A DNA stretch of 64,000 nt from Zygnema cylindricum (Eukaryota > Streptophyta > Zygnematophyceae > Zygnematales > Zygnemataceae): the NCBI GenBank assembly GCA_037447655.1, contig JBBHKE010002443.1:1-64000 (forward strand). Direction: 5' to 3'. The position numbers were made by a program, and so were the translations under genes. The notes beneath the pieces are model-generated. The model was not told the DNA's origin. It searched no databases and was given only the letters and a program-made list of their open reading frames with translations. The stretch's first letter is position 1, and each line of letters opens with the position of its first letter. This document shows positions 47,153-57,346 of this stretch, piece by piece.

Positions 47153-47507
47153 TTTGTTGGGCCATGGTGCTTTTGATCGCGAGTCTAGGCATGCGGCACG
47201 CATTCAAGCCTCCCTTCCAGTCTCGGCTGGCGGTTTGGGTTTACTCTCGACGGCGCGTGTTGCTCCAGCCGCCTGTTTGGGAAGTTGGTGCCTTGTTGCT
47301 TCCACTATTGTCTCTCGTTTTCTGGCTGGGGACACTCCTATTCTTGCGGCCGTAGTTCTTGTGTTTCAGATGGTGAACTCGCCTTCCAACGGTCCCTTTT
47401 GGATGCATCACGTTCTCTTAATCTGGATGATATCGAGGACATGCCGATTTTTTCCACTCTTGCTACGACATCGGTCGCGCGTGTTCAGGAATCCATTTCT
47501 GATTGGG
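47153..47507 (+). pseudogene. Fragment of a non-LTR retrotransposon like N
   Basis: The deduced protein has GHGAFDRESR..ARIQASLPVSAGGLGLL..ARVAPAACLGSWCLVASTIVSRFLAGDTP, closely parallel to the region after RT in element N (60085-60300: GHGIFDRPEG, NGGLGLIPVAQVAPAAYLGSW). It continues in one frame shift to SRSLNLDDIEDMPIF and SISDW. Only about 355 bp remain; neither RT nor nuclease is present. It shows that the family had other copies, since it differs from N at many bases. Confidence 0.85.
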
Positions 47508-47937
47508 TTTCTTATCCATACCGGAATCCGTACTTTTACTTTTACTGGATATATGTCTCCCATAATCAGTAACAGTTAAATGAACTATTCTACGCATAAA
47601 TGTTTAAATAATTATCAAACCATATAATACGCAACACTACTTATAAACTTAACGGTTAAGGCTAACGGCTACCGGCAGTTTGCCGGCCGGTAGGTACCAG
47701 GATCAAATCCTGTGGCCGGCATATATCTTTTAGGAAATAAAACCCCTAACTAAAGTATATTTTCCCGTAAACCTCTGGATAGCCTAGGTAGCCATGGCTC
47801 TAGCTCCCTCTCCAATTTCTCAGTGACTGCGACAAGTTTGAGAAGTTGGAGAGAGAAGTTAGAGGTAGACTGTCTGGGCTTCTTTCTTATTTCTATTCAG
47901 ACCTAGAAAATACTTTAAAAGACCATTAACTTCTACA

Positions 47938-48231
47938 GTCAACATAGTACTCTATAACTCTACACGTGGACCTTCACGGTCAACCGAGACAAATCTCAAA
48001 ATATCCTTGTAAAACAATACCGTTCAATCTACATTCCGCGTCGTTGCTATACTTCTAAGTTGCGTTGCTCTGCTACGCTGCTATGCTGCTACGCTACTTA
48101 GTAGATACGCCGCTAAGTTGCTACGTTGCTATGTTGCGTTGGTCTATAATCGCAGCTGCGCTCCTCTGACACCGCAACTATAGCAGCCTAGTTGCTAGCT
48201 ACTAAGTACCAAACTCTGTAACCCTGTTACA
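47938..48231 (-). repeat. 5' LTR of gypsy G, second part
   Basis: Continues the LTR interrupted at 33953; matches 9712-10005. Ends ctgttaca, followed by tcaac (48232-48236), the right duplication of G. Confidence 0.9.
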
Positions 48232-48846
48232 TCAACTCTGTTACTTTTTTTTTTCATTTTGCGACCAATACAATATGGGTCTTAAGGTCATATTCATAGT
48301 TGTTCATAGCTATTAGTGCGAACATTTCAATCGTGATGAATCATACGTAACGATCACATTGAACCTTTTGAAAAAATCGTAAAAAATCGTTAATGAATTT
48401 TCATCCGTACAATTCTGTACAATTAAAACATTATTTTTTTGAAGAAGTTGCCCGTTCAACTTTCAAACTTACCGCACAAAAATAGTGTGACGTTTCAACG
48501 TCTCTTTTTGAAAATGTGCGTACATTTTCGATGAAGAGACGTTCAAGTTCCGTGATTTTTCTGTTCAGTTCAGTGAACAAAAAGTACTAATTACTATGAC
48601 GTATCTTTTCCTCAAATTTCGTACATTTCTATAAAAAACCGTACATATTACGGAAAATATTGTACTTTTCCCGTAAATTTCAGTTTCGGTTTACAAAAGA
48701 TGTTTTTTTGCGATTTTCAAAATCGTCACGAATGTTACGCTTCAATCGTAAAATCTGAAAAAATCGCACGATTTGAACAACACTGGTCATATTGTGTGTT
48801 TTGCATACAATAGGCATATTGTATGGGCCTACTTTTACCTACTTTT
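48232..48846 (+). mobile_element. hAT-like MITE copy 1, right part
   Basis: Continues the MITE from 9490 (tgttactttt... cattttgcgaccaatac). It is interrupted by a second element (48295-48785) and then reads to cctacttttga, where the final bases are lost beside repeat R. Confidence 0.85.
48295..48785. mobile_element. Second hAT-like MITE, 491 bp
   Basis: Ends CATAGTTGTTC and GAACAACACTG are inverted repeats (9 of 11 match). The 8-bp duplication gtcatatt is perfect at 48287-48294 and 48786-48793. It interrupts the first MITE family at a point where the copy at 52076 is continuous. No coding capacity. The 8-bp duplication and CA-start ends fit the hAT superfamily. Confidence 0.88.
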
Positions 48847-48849
48847 GAC

Positions 48850-49960
48850 ACACATGTCGGATTTTGGATCCGACGCTTGCGATTGAAAGGTGATATTCTC
48901 AGCTTACGAATGGCGGTTTTAAATTGAAAATTGGACAAGTATGTAAGGAGAAAAAATATTTTATGTGGCTTAAAAATTATTAACGCTAAGGGTACTTTCG
49001 CATGTAACCGAAACTTAGTCTTGTTACTTTGTTTTTTAGCGAAGATTCTCCGTGCAGCTGTAAAAGCTTTCGTATGTAAAGAAAATGAAATCGTAACTTT
49101 AGATTGTGACGGATGTAGTCGTAGGTGCAACTTGTGACGCTTGTAGACGCGTAAAAAATCCGCGAAAATTGATGACGTTTACAAAATGGAGACGGTTGTA
49201 GACGTCTAGATACTTGTGACATTGTAGATGTTTAGGGTTTGTGACAGTTTGACGTCACGCGTACTTATGATAGCGTCGACGTCACAAATTCCAAAACATT
49301 CCGCCATGGTTTCCCGATTTTGTTTTTTCGTTTGTTCTCACTCTACTTGTCACCAAAATAAGCTAAAAGTCAGCCAAAAAAAATATTTTATATAGATTTT
49401 CATTTGATACCTTTCTTGCCTTTTTCATTTCAAGAATTGTGAGATAGACCCGTTAGTGGGAGAGGGAGAGAGAGAGAAGCGCTTTCACGGACTTCGCTGT
49501 TGCAAAATGGCGTCCTTTGGTCGAATCCCCCTCCACGACCCCTGTACGAAAAAAAGCGCACTAAAAAATGTCACGCACAGGCTGGAAATGTGTGGTGGGT
49601 TATTTTTTTGGTACTCCGCGCTCAAAAATTGTAAAAAACTTCCGGCACGTGCGACAGCTTCTGCCTATTCGTTTACCTCATGGAACTTTATTTAAAATCA
49701 CCTCGTGAGGTGATTTTATATAAAGTTTGAAGATGAGCTGGAAGGACGGGAAATTGGGTCGAAATGCGCTAGATGAGAAACTGCTTGGCGCTAGACGACT
49801 AATTGCAGTACATTTAAAGTTGTAAGGTAACGCACCTTGTACGGTGTTTATTTCATTTTTTTGGTACGGCGCGGATTTTCTCATTTTTTTCTAAGTTATG
49901 GAGGAAAACGACAGAAAATAACTAACTTTAGCATATGGAAAAACACCCTAAGTACGATTC
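48850..49960 (+). repeat. Repeat family R, copy II
   Basis: Inverted relative to copy I (7490-8625) over nearly all its length, with the landmarks in mirror order: gacacacatgtc, ttgaaaattgg, gggtactttcgcatgta, gttactttgttttttagcgaagattctcc, gacgtcacgcg, gggagagggagagag, the palindrome at 49694-49717 and aagttatggagg. Short frames in it (48931-49137, 49456-49695, 49837-50034) show no family. Confidence 0.65.
49694..49717. other. Palindrome in repeat R copy II
   Basis: AAAATCACCTC-gt-GAGGTGATTTT: 11-bp arms around a 2-nt centre; compare 1203-1222 and 7762-7785. Confidence 0.85.
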
Positions 49961-50242
49961 ACGGTTTTATAAACATGTTTCGATTGACAAAAAAAAAGGT
50001 ACGAAACAATACGAAAACGTACGACGTGTACTAAACAACTTCACTTTTTCGCTAATGAAAGGTCCACCTTAAACCACCCTGGGCCCAACAAGCTCTAAAC
50101 CTTTACTCACATCCCAACCGTCAAAATGTACGTTTGGCGGCTGAGATTGCAAAAGGTCTGTTACGCTCCTCCGTACGATTTGCAACCCTAATTTATGGAA
50201 CATCCTGCGCATTTCCCCCCTGCTGCTCTTCTGTCACCATGC

Positions 50243-50252
50243 NNNNNNNNNN
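50243..50252. other. Assembly gap (10 N)
   Basis: Ten N bases. Any frame across this point is unreliable; the sequence on the right starts with long A and T runs, a likely cause of the break. Confidence 1.
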
Positions 50253-50820
50253 CTTCCAAGTTAAAAAAAAATTTTTTTTAATTTTTTTTTTCGTTTTTTT
50301 TTTTTCAGGATCGTCAAAGGAACATCTGTTGAAAACCATTTTTTTTTTAAACATCAAGAAAAACCTTCTAGCCACCCACTCAAAAAAAAATAAGAATAAT
50401 AATAATTAATTAATTAATTAATTAAAGATGCTATGAAATGAATATATGGAAAAAAACATAAAAGATGTAGTGAAATTAACAACAATAACAATAATAAAAA
50501 AAAAAAATAAAAAAATTGAACCTTCTGCAATGTCATGTACAATCGCCATTTTCACGCATCTGAAAACCCCGCCCCCCCAAAGAAAATAAATAAATAAGAT
50601 GAATAAAGAAAAGAAAAAAGAAAAGGATAATAAAAGCAAAAATAGATAAATAAGCAAAAGTTTGACATTAAGAAAAAAAAAAAAAAACAAATTGTCATAA
50701 TGTATGTCCAATTGAAATTACGAATGTCACGACTCTTTCATCAAGTTCGATAATTAAATATTATTCTAATATTATTTAAATATTACTTTTTTAAAACAAC
50801 ATTATAACAATTACAAGAGT
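50253..50820. other. Low-complexity A/T-rich DNA
   Basis: Long homopolymer A and T runs and a taat repeat (50400-50425). The open frames here encode only Lys, Phe and Asn-rich strings of composition origin. Confidence 0.75.
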
Positions 50821-50824
50821 CTTT

Positions 50825-51480
50825 AAATGAATTTCTATGGTTTTTTGGGTTTTTTTCGAGTTTTTTAGGTTTTTTATGCTCCTCCAGTTCGCTTTTCGTC
50901 AAAACTTCTTTTTTTTTCTGTTTCTTCTTTTTTTTTCTTTTTCGTTTTTTTTTTCTTTTTTTTCTCTTTTTTCTCACCTATCTCTATCATTTCCGAGCAA
51001 ACCTTCCCCGAAATCGTCAAAACCGGCAATCTGTATTATAGCATTTACCCAGTTTTGCTCTACAGTTTTAAGTTTTCTAGGGTTTTTTTGGCTGTTTTAA
51101 AAATTTTCAGGCTCCTCGTTTTAGTTTTCGATCAAATTTTCTTCGTTTTCTTTGTTTTTCTTCCTTTTCTCTTTTTTGCTCACCTATCTTTATCAACTCC
51201 GAGAAAATCTCTCGCAAAAACGCCATTATGGACATCCGGATTAAAGCATTTTCCAAGTTTCCCATGTACAAGTTCGAGTTTTCTAGGGTTTTTTTTTACT
51301 CTTCTGGGGTTTTTTTTACTGTTTTAGGGTTTTTTAGCCTCCTCGTTTCGATTTTTGTAACAAAATTCTTCTGTTTTTCTTCTTTTTTCTCACCTATCTC
51401 TATCGATTCCCGGCAAATCTTTCGCCAAAATGGCCATAACGGACATCCGGTACATGTGATCGGCGATCGATTCCGGGTTT
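50825..51480. repeat. Three diverged ~205-bp tandem units
   Basis: Units start near 50850, 51075 and 51285. Each has a tctaggg/ttttagg pyrimidine start, a gctcctcgtttcg-like word, a T-rich tract, ctcacctatctctatc, a cgccaaaa..gccat word and gacatccgg (in units 2 and 3). Period varies because of T-run length. Confidence 0.75.
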
Positions 51481-51535
51481 TTTACGTTTCGAAGGATCCA
51501 TCCGGCCCGTTTTTGGTCCTGGTAAAATCTCCCCC

Positions 51536-52040
51536 CAGAAAAGACAAAAACGAGGTGCAAATAAGACGCAAATTGGGTGGAAATAGGACAAAAAATGAGG
51601 TCAAAATAGGTCGAGATGAGGTGCAAATAAAACAAAATAAGAGGTGAGACGCACTAAAAAATGAGGTGCAATGAGACAAATATGCGGCAATGCAAATAGG
51701 ACAAAAAGAGGTAGAAGTATGACAAAATGGGAAAATATGACAAAATAGGAAGGTAAAATAGGACAAAATTGTAGTGGAAGTAGGACAAACATGAGGCACA
51801 GAAAGGACAAAAAAAGTGATGAAAATGAGGCAAGCGTCGTGGGGTTGGGAAAACGAGAAATAGAGTGGAATAGGGAAGAAAATGGGGTGAAAAAGGGACA
51901 AAATTAAGGTGAAAACAAATATGAGAATAAAACCACGGAATTCTAGGACAAAATTGGACCTAGACAAGACAAAATGAGGTGGAAAAGGGATGATTATGAC
52001 AGATGAGTAATAAGAGAAAGTAGATAAAAAAGGGTGCAAA
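51536..52040. repeat. Degenerate minisatellite, left block
   Basis: Many imperfect copies of a word close to aggacaaaatgaggtgcaaat, purine-rich on the plus strand. Long minus-strand frames (for example 52039-51482) are repeat artefacts rich in Phe, Cys, Ser and Leu. The array resumes at 52653 after the MITE. Confidence 0.8.
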
Positions 52041-52075
52041 AAAAAAAGGAATTTAAAGTGGTATTTGGTTCAAAC

Positions 52076-52644
52076 CATAGTTCAAAAGTAGGCGTTTTTA
52101 TGGTAGGCCTTTGGTAGGCGCACAAAACTTGGCACAAAACTCGCGTAGAGTAGGCATACTGTATGTGTGTGTGTTTGTGCACACTCTTGTACGAACGTAC
52201 GAATCTGACGTATCATCATGGTACAGCACACGCCGCCGGACGAATTTTTTTAGCGAACTGACACGGTAGGATGACATTCCGCGGGAAAAAAAACCCGAAA
52301 AAAAAAAAAAAACAAAAAAAAAAAAAAAAAATCGTAAGTTGTGTTATGGGCTTTTCATGTGATCTTCTTAGATCGCTACTTTGATCAGCGACCGTCCGAT
52401 CGTCCAAATCTGACGGTTTAAATAAAAAATACCTCAAAACTCACAGAAAAATAAAAATTTGTCCGAATGTTTTTCAAAATTTAGACATGACGTTTAATTC
52501 TCTATCGATCGATGTGCAACTCAACCCTGTTACTATTATTTTTCATTTTGCGACCAATACAATATGGGTTTTAAGGCCATATTGTATGTTTTGCGTACAA
52601 TAGGCATATTGTATGGGCCTACTTTCACCTACTTTTGAACTATG
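52076..52644 (+). mobile_element. hAT-like MITE copy 2, intact, 569 bp
   Basis: Ends CATAGTTCAAAAGTAGG and CCTACTTTTGAACTATG are inverted repeats. A perfect 8-bp duplication, gttcaaac, lies at 52068-52075 and 52645-52652. It splits the minisatellite. Interior words include gatcttcttagatc and tctatcgatcgatgtgcaac; no coding capacity. Confidence 0.92.
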
Positions 52645-52652
52645 GTTCAAAC

Positions 52653-53000
52653 AAGGTCTCAATACGACAAAAATGAGTGGAAATTAGACAAAGATGAGGT
52701 GGAAATTGGTCCAAAGACATTTGTGAAAATAAGGCAAATTGGAGTAGAATAGGACAAAAGTTGGGGTGCAAATAGGAGAAAATGTGTGGTGCAAATAAGA
52801 AAAAACTGAGGTGGGAATGAAATGACAAACGTTTGGGTGCAAATAAAACCAATGGTGACATAATAAGACAAAAAAAGTTGCAGAAAAAGAAAAAAATGTC
52901 TAATGAAACAAAAATGAGACAAAATGTCAAAAAAAAAAGGAACCGATGAGACAAATTGGGAAATGAATAGGACAAAAAAAAGACAAAAAGAAGAGGGAAG
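52653..53000. repeat. Degenerate minisatellite, right block
   Basis: Continues the gacaaa.atgaggtg.aaat array on the other side of the MITE. Hydrophobic minus-strand frames (52975-52640) are again artefacts. Confidence 0.8.
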
Positions 53001-53880
53001 ACGTGTGCTAATAAGACAAATAATGTTTTCTCAAAAACACGAAGGAAAAAACAAACAGGGAAATAAAATAGGAAAGAAACATAAATATTGAAAGACTCGA
53101 AAATGGAGAGATAAAATCATAACTTCACAACAAAGGTTTAAAAAATTTATGGTTTTTTTCTGTTTTTTAAGAATGTTGGGTCCATCAAAAAAATATATAT
53201 AGTTTTTTCACTTTCAAAAAAAACGACAACCGTATGTTTTTAAATTTTTTTTTCAAAAAGTACAAAAATAAAAATACAAACAAACAGTAACAAGCCATCA
53301 ATACCAGCAATAAAACAAATTAATAATAATAAAAAAATAAAAAAACAAGAAAGCATTTACAAAACAAACAAAAAATAAACAAAAAAAAACTCCCCCCACC
53401 TTGAGTTTTGTCACAATGTTCAAAAAATCGATCGCTTTCCCTGCCTCCGCCATCCCGCCCCCCTCCTCCGCCTGTACGGATTGTACGGATTGTACGGATT
53501 TGACTGGTCGTACGGGTAAACTTGTCGTTTTGTGGCAGCCTCGGATAGCACCCCTCGGGAGTCGGAAGGATGGAAGAGCGGAAAGACAACTGTTTTTTTT
53601 TTACAATCGGAGATAAAAACAAAAATATAAAAATGGGACAGAGGTAATTTGAACGGCTTTTTGGATAAATATTTTCTACTCTTCTTTTTTTTCTTTTTTT
53701 CTATTTTCATATTTTCTGTGTCGACTTTTTATTTTTTATTTTTATTTTTTATTCCTTTCAAAATTTATTTCTCCTTTACTTTTTTCCTATTTTTCTTCCC
53801 TCATACAAATTTATTCTCTTCTTTATTTGCTTTAGCTTTTTCCTTCGCAAAAAAAAAAATACCATTTATCCTTTGAAAAA
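53001..53880. other. Low-complexity DNA around a short GC-richer island
   Basis: A/T runs and CA/AAT repeats flank a GC-richer stretch (53395-53590) with three 9-bp units tgtacggat at 53473-53499. Frames on both strands across the island (53401-53616 plus, 53622-53320 minus) have no recognised domain. Confidence 0.5.
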
Positions 53881-53898
53881 CCCCATCCTTCCGTACAG

Positions 53899-54189
53899 AT
53901 GTACGGACTAACCTGGGCGATAGTACGGACAAGGCCAGTGCCTGCATGGTCCCTTCTGAAGCTCCCGAAACTCTCGCCGAGACCCACGCCGCAACTCGCG
54001 CCACGATTCCCGGAGAGGCGAGTCGATTTACGCTCGCACGAGCGACATAGAAACCACACTTTCAGTTGTAAACCGTTGGAACCGGGGGAAAAAAGCATGC
54101 CTCGATTTTCGCCTTTCGCACGTGCGAAACGATACAGTACAATGAAAGTACAGAAATCGACGCCGTTTTTTAAATTGTTTAATTTTTAA
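53899..54189 (+). other. Unrecognised 96-codon frame in a GC-rich island
   Basis: An open frame in a stretch (53890-54120) much richer in G+C than its surroundings. The protein is basic, with Pro, Arg and Ser, and no domain that I know. Minus-strand frames (54098-53832, 54004-53801) are open over the same bases, so openness itself is weak evidence. It could be the remnant of an exon or of a mobile element. Confidence 0.2.
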
Positions 54190-56700
54190 ACTTTGGTTTT
54201 AAAGTACGAAATGGTACAGAAAAGTCTACAATTTTTAGTGCGAATACATAAAATTAATGTATTGTAATTTACTTCTTTATCGTGCGACTTACCATGGATA
54301 CTTCTTTGTAATAGTGCTGTCATCACTTTTCTACTCTTAATAATACGAAAAAAGTATTATAGATAAGCGTATAATAAGAATTTTATCGCATACAGTGTTT
54401 TCATACTTTTCATACTTTTCCACGCACTAAAACAAAACGTTTGAAAGCGATCGCCGGAACTACACCGCGCATCGTTATTAGTGTCAAAGTTTAAATAGTG
54501 TGTAAGTAAATATACCGTCATTGACGCTAATTAAGAATTTGAAAATTTGAAAAAAAAGGTTTATTCTAATTTCGGCGTTAACGCTAATTTGGGGACAGCA
54601 AAAATGGAATATTCTCCGTACGATTGTACACATTAATCTATGTAATCGTACACAATCTTAAAAATTGCGATTGGACATAGCAAGGATAGCGTTGTTATGA
54701 AGACTACAAATGCGAAGAGTACAAAAGAAGTACAAAAGAGACACTTTTCACCAGTATTTTGGGTATAAACGCCTTAAGAAAAAATAATGGACAAAACCTC
54801 GATTCAAGGTTTAAACACACGTTTTTACTAGCCAACTTAGATTTTACTTACATTTCTTTATTATTTCCTCACGTAAATAGGATTTTTTTTCAAAAGTAGC
54901 GATTGTTAAAACGTCTAAATAAAAAGCACTACTGAAGTGAGAACATGGACGACCACTATAGTTGAAGTTCAATATTTCTAAGTCATAGAATGATGAGCAG
55001 CAATTAAGGTTAGATAAAAAAACCACTTACATTGAACACATGCTGTAAATCCTAAAAAAAAGAAAAAATTGGGCCCACAATCAATAAATAAAGACTAAGG
55101 TATGTTAAAGGTTATATTGCCAATATATGTGCACTAACTGACGTCGTTGTCAGTAATGCAGTCCATGACCTTAATCTATCACCGCGTTTTGTCGAATAAA
55201 GCCCAAGGTTTGTGTACATCGAAGAGCGATCTAGAAGCATTCACGGTATACAATTGCGAAGAGAGTTGGGGGGGGGGGGGCTTCTAAATCCTTTATCTTC
55301 GAAAGGTTGTAAAGCGCAATCACATTATAAATCATCAAAACAAGTGGTATGATCCCCAAAGGTCCCTAAAGTAAGTGGTAAAAGCTCGTCAAACAAGTCT
55401 GTCCGTGTGTAGTCCCTTTCTCAATTGCATCCACTGCGTCCTAAGTTGTGGCGCATGTACGCAATGGTGCATGTAAAAAAACATGGGTAATTTTATAATA
55501 TATGTAAAGACTACGTCACTTAAAGTTATTTCCCCTCCACAAAAAATCATTGTATCCACTCGTGACAAGACTTTGTAGTGAAAATGTGGCGAGAATATAT
55601 GTGACACGAAATATTTAAATGTATCATTTCTATAACATATACATTTTTGCAATGTTTTCGCAGTATAATGCATACAAAAAGGTGTAAATAAGTAGAGCAT
55701 GATTATATATAATGTTTAGCCAATTGATGACTACATTATTTAAAATTGAAAGTGATAGGACGTTTATTGTTTTGTAAAACTTTATCTTATACCCACGAGT
55801 GTCACCCCTTTTACGCATTAAAATTTATTATTTTTTGCTTATGGTTTTAGCCCCTTTCATAGACAGTCCAACCAGTTAAATATTGAGATTTACTAAGGAT
55901 TATTGGGTATTTATGTTTGTGGGGCAATACACCATATTTACATTCTTTTTCACCCTTTTGTCCAATTATGTATATTTGTAGAGATTCACTCCATTTGAAC
56001 CATCTTTCCCACGTTCGGTTTTGTCTTTGCCATTTATTTGTTTTTGCATTTTTTTTAATCATTTGTTTTTTTTGTTAACCCGATAATCTAACATATGTTA
56101 ACCATGTGTTGATTAGACATGTTCGAGTTCATCTACGCCACAATTGAAAGTAAAGTAAGAGGTTTTCACAAGTTTTTTTATGTCATTAAATTACGAATTT
56201 GATCTATATAACATGAATGTACTATACTATGTTGCCCAATCCGATAATTTCAATTCGATTATGTCGAAGTCTTGTTTGAAAAGAAATGTTGAGAACAAGT
56301 GCAAAAAGTAGATAGATTATGATAACTTCACACAATTTTTTTTTAGTGTTTTATCTACCATATTCCACACTTTATTCGTTACACGACAGTTCACAGCTTC
56401 ACACAGTCACCGGATCACGTCTAGAGACCTATGTTTGAGCAGGTTTTCAAAACGTACGAACTTTAAACATTTACGTACGGATTGAATTTTTTATGTCCAA
56501 GTACATTATCAGCTGTTCGATGCCTTCAATAAACAGTCAATTTTTTTAATTTCAATCCGCGAAATGTGGACTATTCAGGAAGCTTCCAAGACCTTTTTAC
56601 TAACACTCAAATCTACTCTTTCCGCTCCTTATTTTTCACCCAAATCCAGCCTGTAAGATTCGGCCGCCTTTCTACTTTCGTTTTTTTTGGTTTTTTAACG
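54190..56700. other. AT-rich intergenic DNA, no gene recognised
   Basis: Only short frames, none with a domain. A 13-base G run sits at 55268-55280. I see no LTRs, tRNA genes or coding signals. Confidence 0.5.
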
Positions 56701-56754
56701 TGTAATTTTACTTCCCTCTAGTCAGCAGAGGAACGCTTCAATACATAATATCTT

Positions 56755-57300
56755 TCTAGGTGTCCGGTTGCCTTTCCAAGGTCTCTTTTGTGATGTTCTA
56801 AGGTGCCAAGGTAGAAAAAGAAGCCATCTCGACCATAGCTTCCTGTTAGGGTTATTCTCTCTTCCCTTCGTGAATCGAGCGCCAAATTTGGCATGCGACG
56901 GCTCTAAAGAAAGTATTTCCAACACCTTTTCAACCAGTGGGCAAATTAGCGCCGTTCTTTTTCTCGTTCTCTCTTAATCAGAACTGTCACTTTTGGCCGA
57001 TTTTCATTTTTCCTTTCACGACCATCTCCTACCATCTTTGCCGCTTAATTTGGCGTGCCAGCTTCTTCCGCAAAATTCAGTTTGTGTTGCTTTGACTCTT
57101 TTTTTACTTGGCGGCCTTGTTGCGACCATCGTTTTCCGTTAGGGTTTTTTGCCCTTCTTTTTGTGTATTCGGCGTCGACTTTGGCATGCGGATACTCTAA
57201 AGAATGCTTTTTTCAAGAGCTTTCTATTAGTGGGAGAATCAACCTCATCCGTTTTTTTTGTTTTCACTAGTTGGATCTGCCTCTTTCGGCTGACTTTAAG
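56755..57300 (+). repeat. Two ~293-bp tandem units ahead of N coding region
   Basis: TTTGGCATGCG followed by a ctctaaagaa word occurs at 56887 and 57180, each preceded by accat.g.tt.c.gttaggg and followed by an agtggg-type end. Such monomers can act as promoters in the 5' ends of some non-LTR elements; that role is inferred here. Confidence 0.7.
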
Positions 57301-57346
57301 GTTTTTTAGGGTTTTTTAGGGTTTTTTAGGTTTTTTTAGGGTTTTA
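57298..57346 (+). repeat. Telomere-like ttttttaggg repeats
   Basis: Four to five units of about 10 bp (gttttttagg), related to but not equal to the plant telomere word TTTAGGG. Probably a simple expansion, not a telomere. Confidence 0.7.

Larger units (their letters stand above)
46431..47507. mobile_element. Composite insertion in LTR of E
   Basis: Absent from the partner LTR and from both F LTRs. From left to right: a short piece with acatgcgaaagtaccc like family R; a hAT-like repeat from about 46691 (tagttgttcaaatcg, matching an inverted end of the 491-bp element at 48295-48785); a 123-bp direct duplication (46779 and 47021); and a non-LTR retrotransposon piece (47153-47507). Confidence 0.7.
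33954..47937 (-). mobile_element. Ty1/copia element E (split by F)
   Basis: Minus-strand copia of a second subfamily (LTR start TGTAGAA on its own strand). 3' LTR 33954-34988; 5' LTR 45798-47937 (enlarged by an insertion). It sits in the 5' LTR of G and interrupts it between bases equivalent to 9711 and 9712. No clear duplication is left; a few bases seem lost at the left junction. Its zinc-knuckle/protease region is split by F (38388-44825). The primer site and first Gag codons are missing. Confidence 0.88.
45798..47937 (-). repeat. 5' LTR of copia E, with insertion
   Basis: Outer parts match the 3' LTR; about 1.08 kb at 46431-47507 is extra. The remaining length is about 1063 bp. The tRNA-like module is at about 47645-47722, with B-box-like ggatcaaatcc and an A-box-like ttaacggttaaggc. 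Confidence 0.85.
9491..48231 (-). mobile_element. Ty3/gypsy chromovirus G with nested insertions
   Basis: This minus-strand element has LTRs at 9491-10005 and (split) 33733-33953 plus 47938-48231, with a perfect 5-bp duplication tcaac at 9486-9490 and 48232-48236. Gag, protease, RT, RNase H, integrase and a chromodomain read on the minus strand from 33698 to 29293, the order of Ty3/gypsy. It is interrupted by copia D (10316-29252) in its 3' internal region and copia E (about 33954-47937) in its 5' LTR. Many stops, frameshifts and a lost integrase glutamate make it inactive. Confidence 0.9.

Noticed and set aside
51482-52039. 185-codon minus-strand membrane-like protein
   Set aside because: The Phe/Ser/Cys-rich sequence comes from the minisatellite; its apparent hydrophobic segments repeat with the DNA units.
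51536-53000. CRISPR-like array
   Set aside because: Units are degenerate, of variable length and without unique spacers; this is a eukaryotic minisatellite.
57298-57346. Interstitial telomere
   Set aside because: The unit is about 10 bp (gttttttagg), not TTTAGGG, and there are only a few copies beside a retrotransposon.
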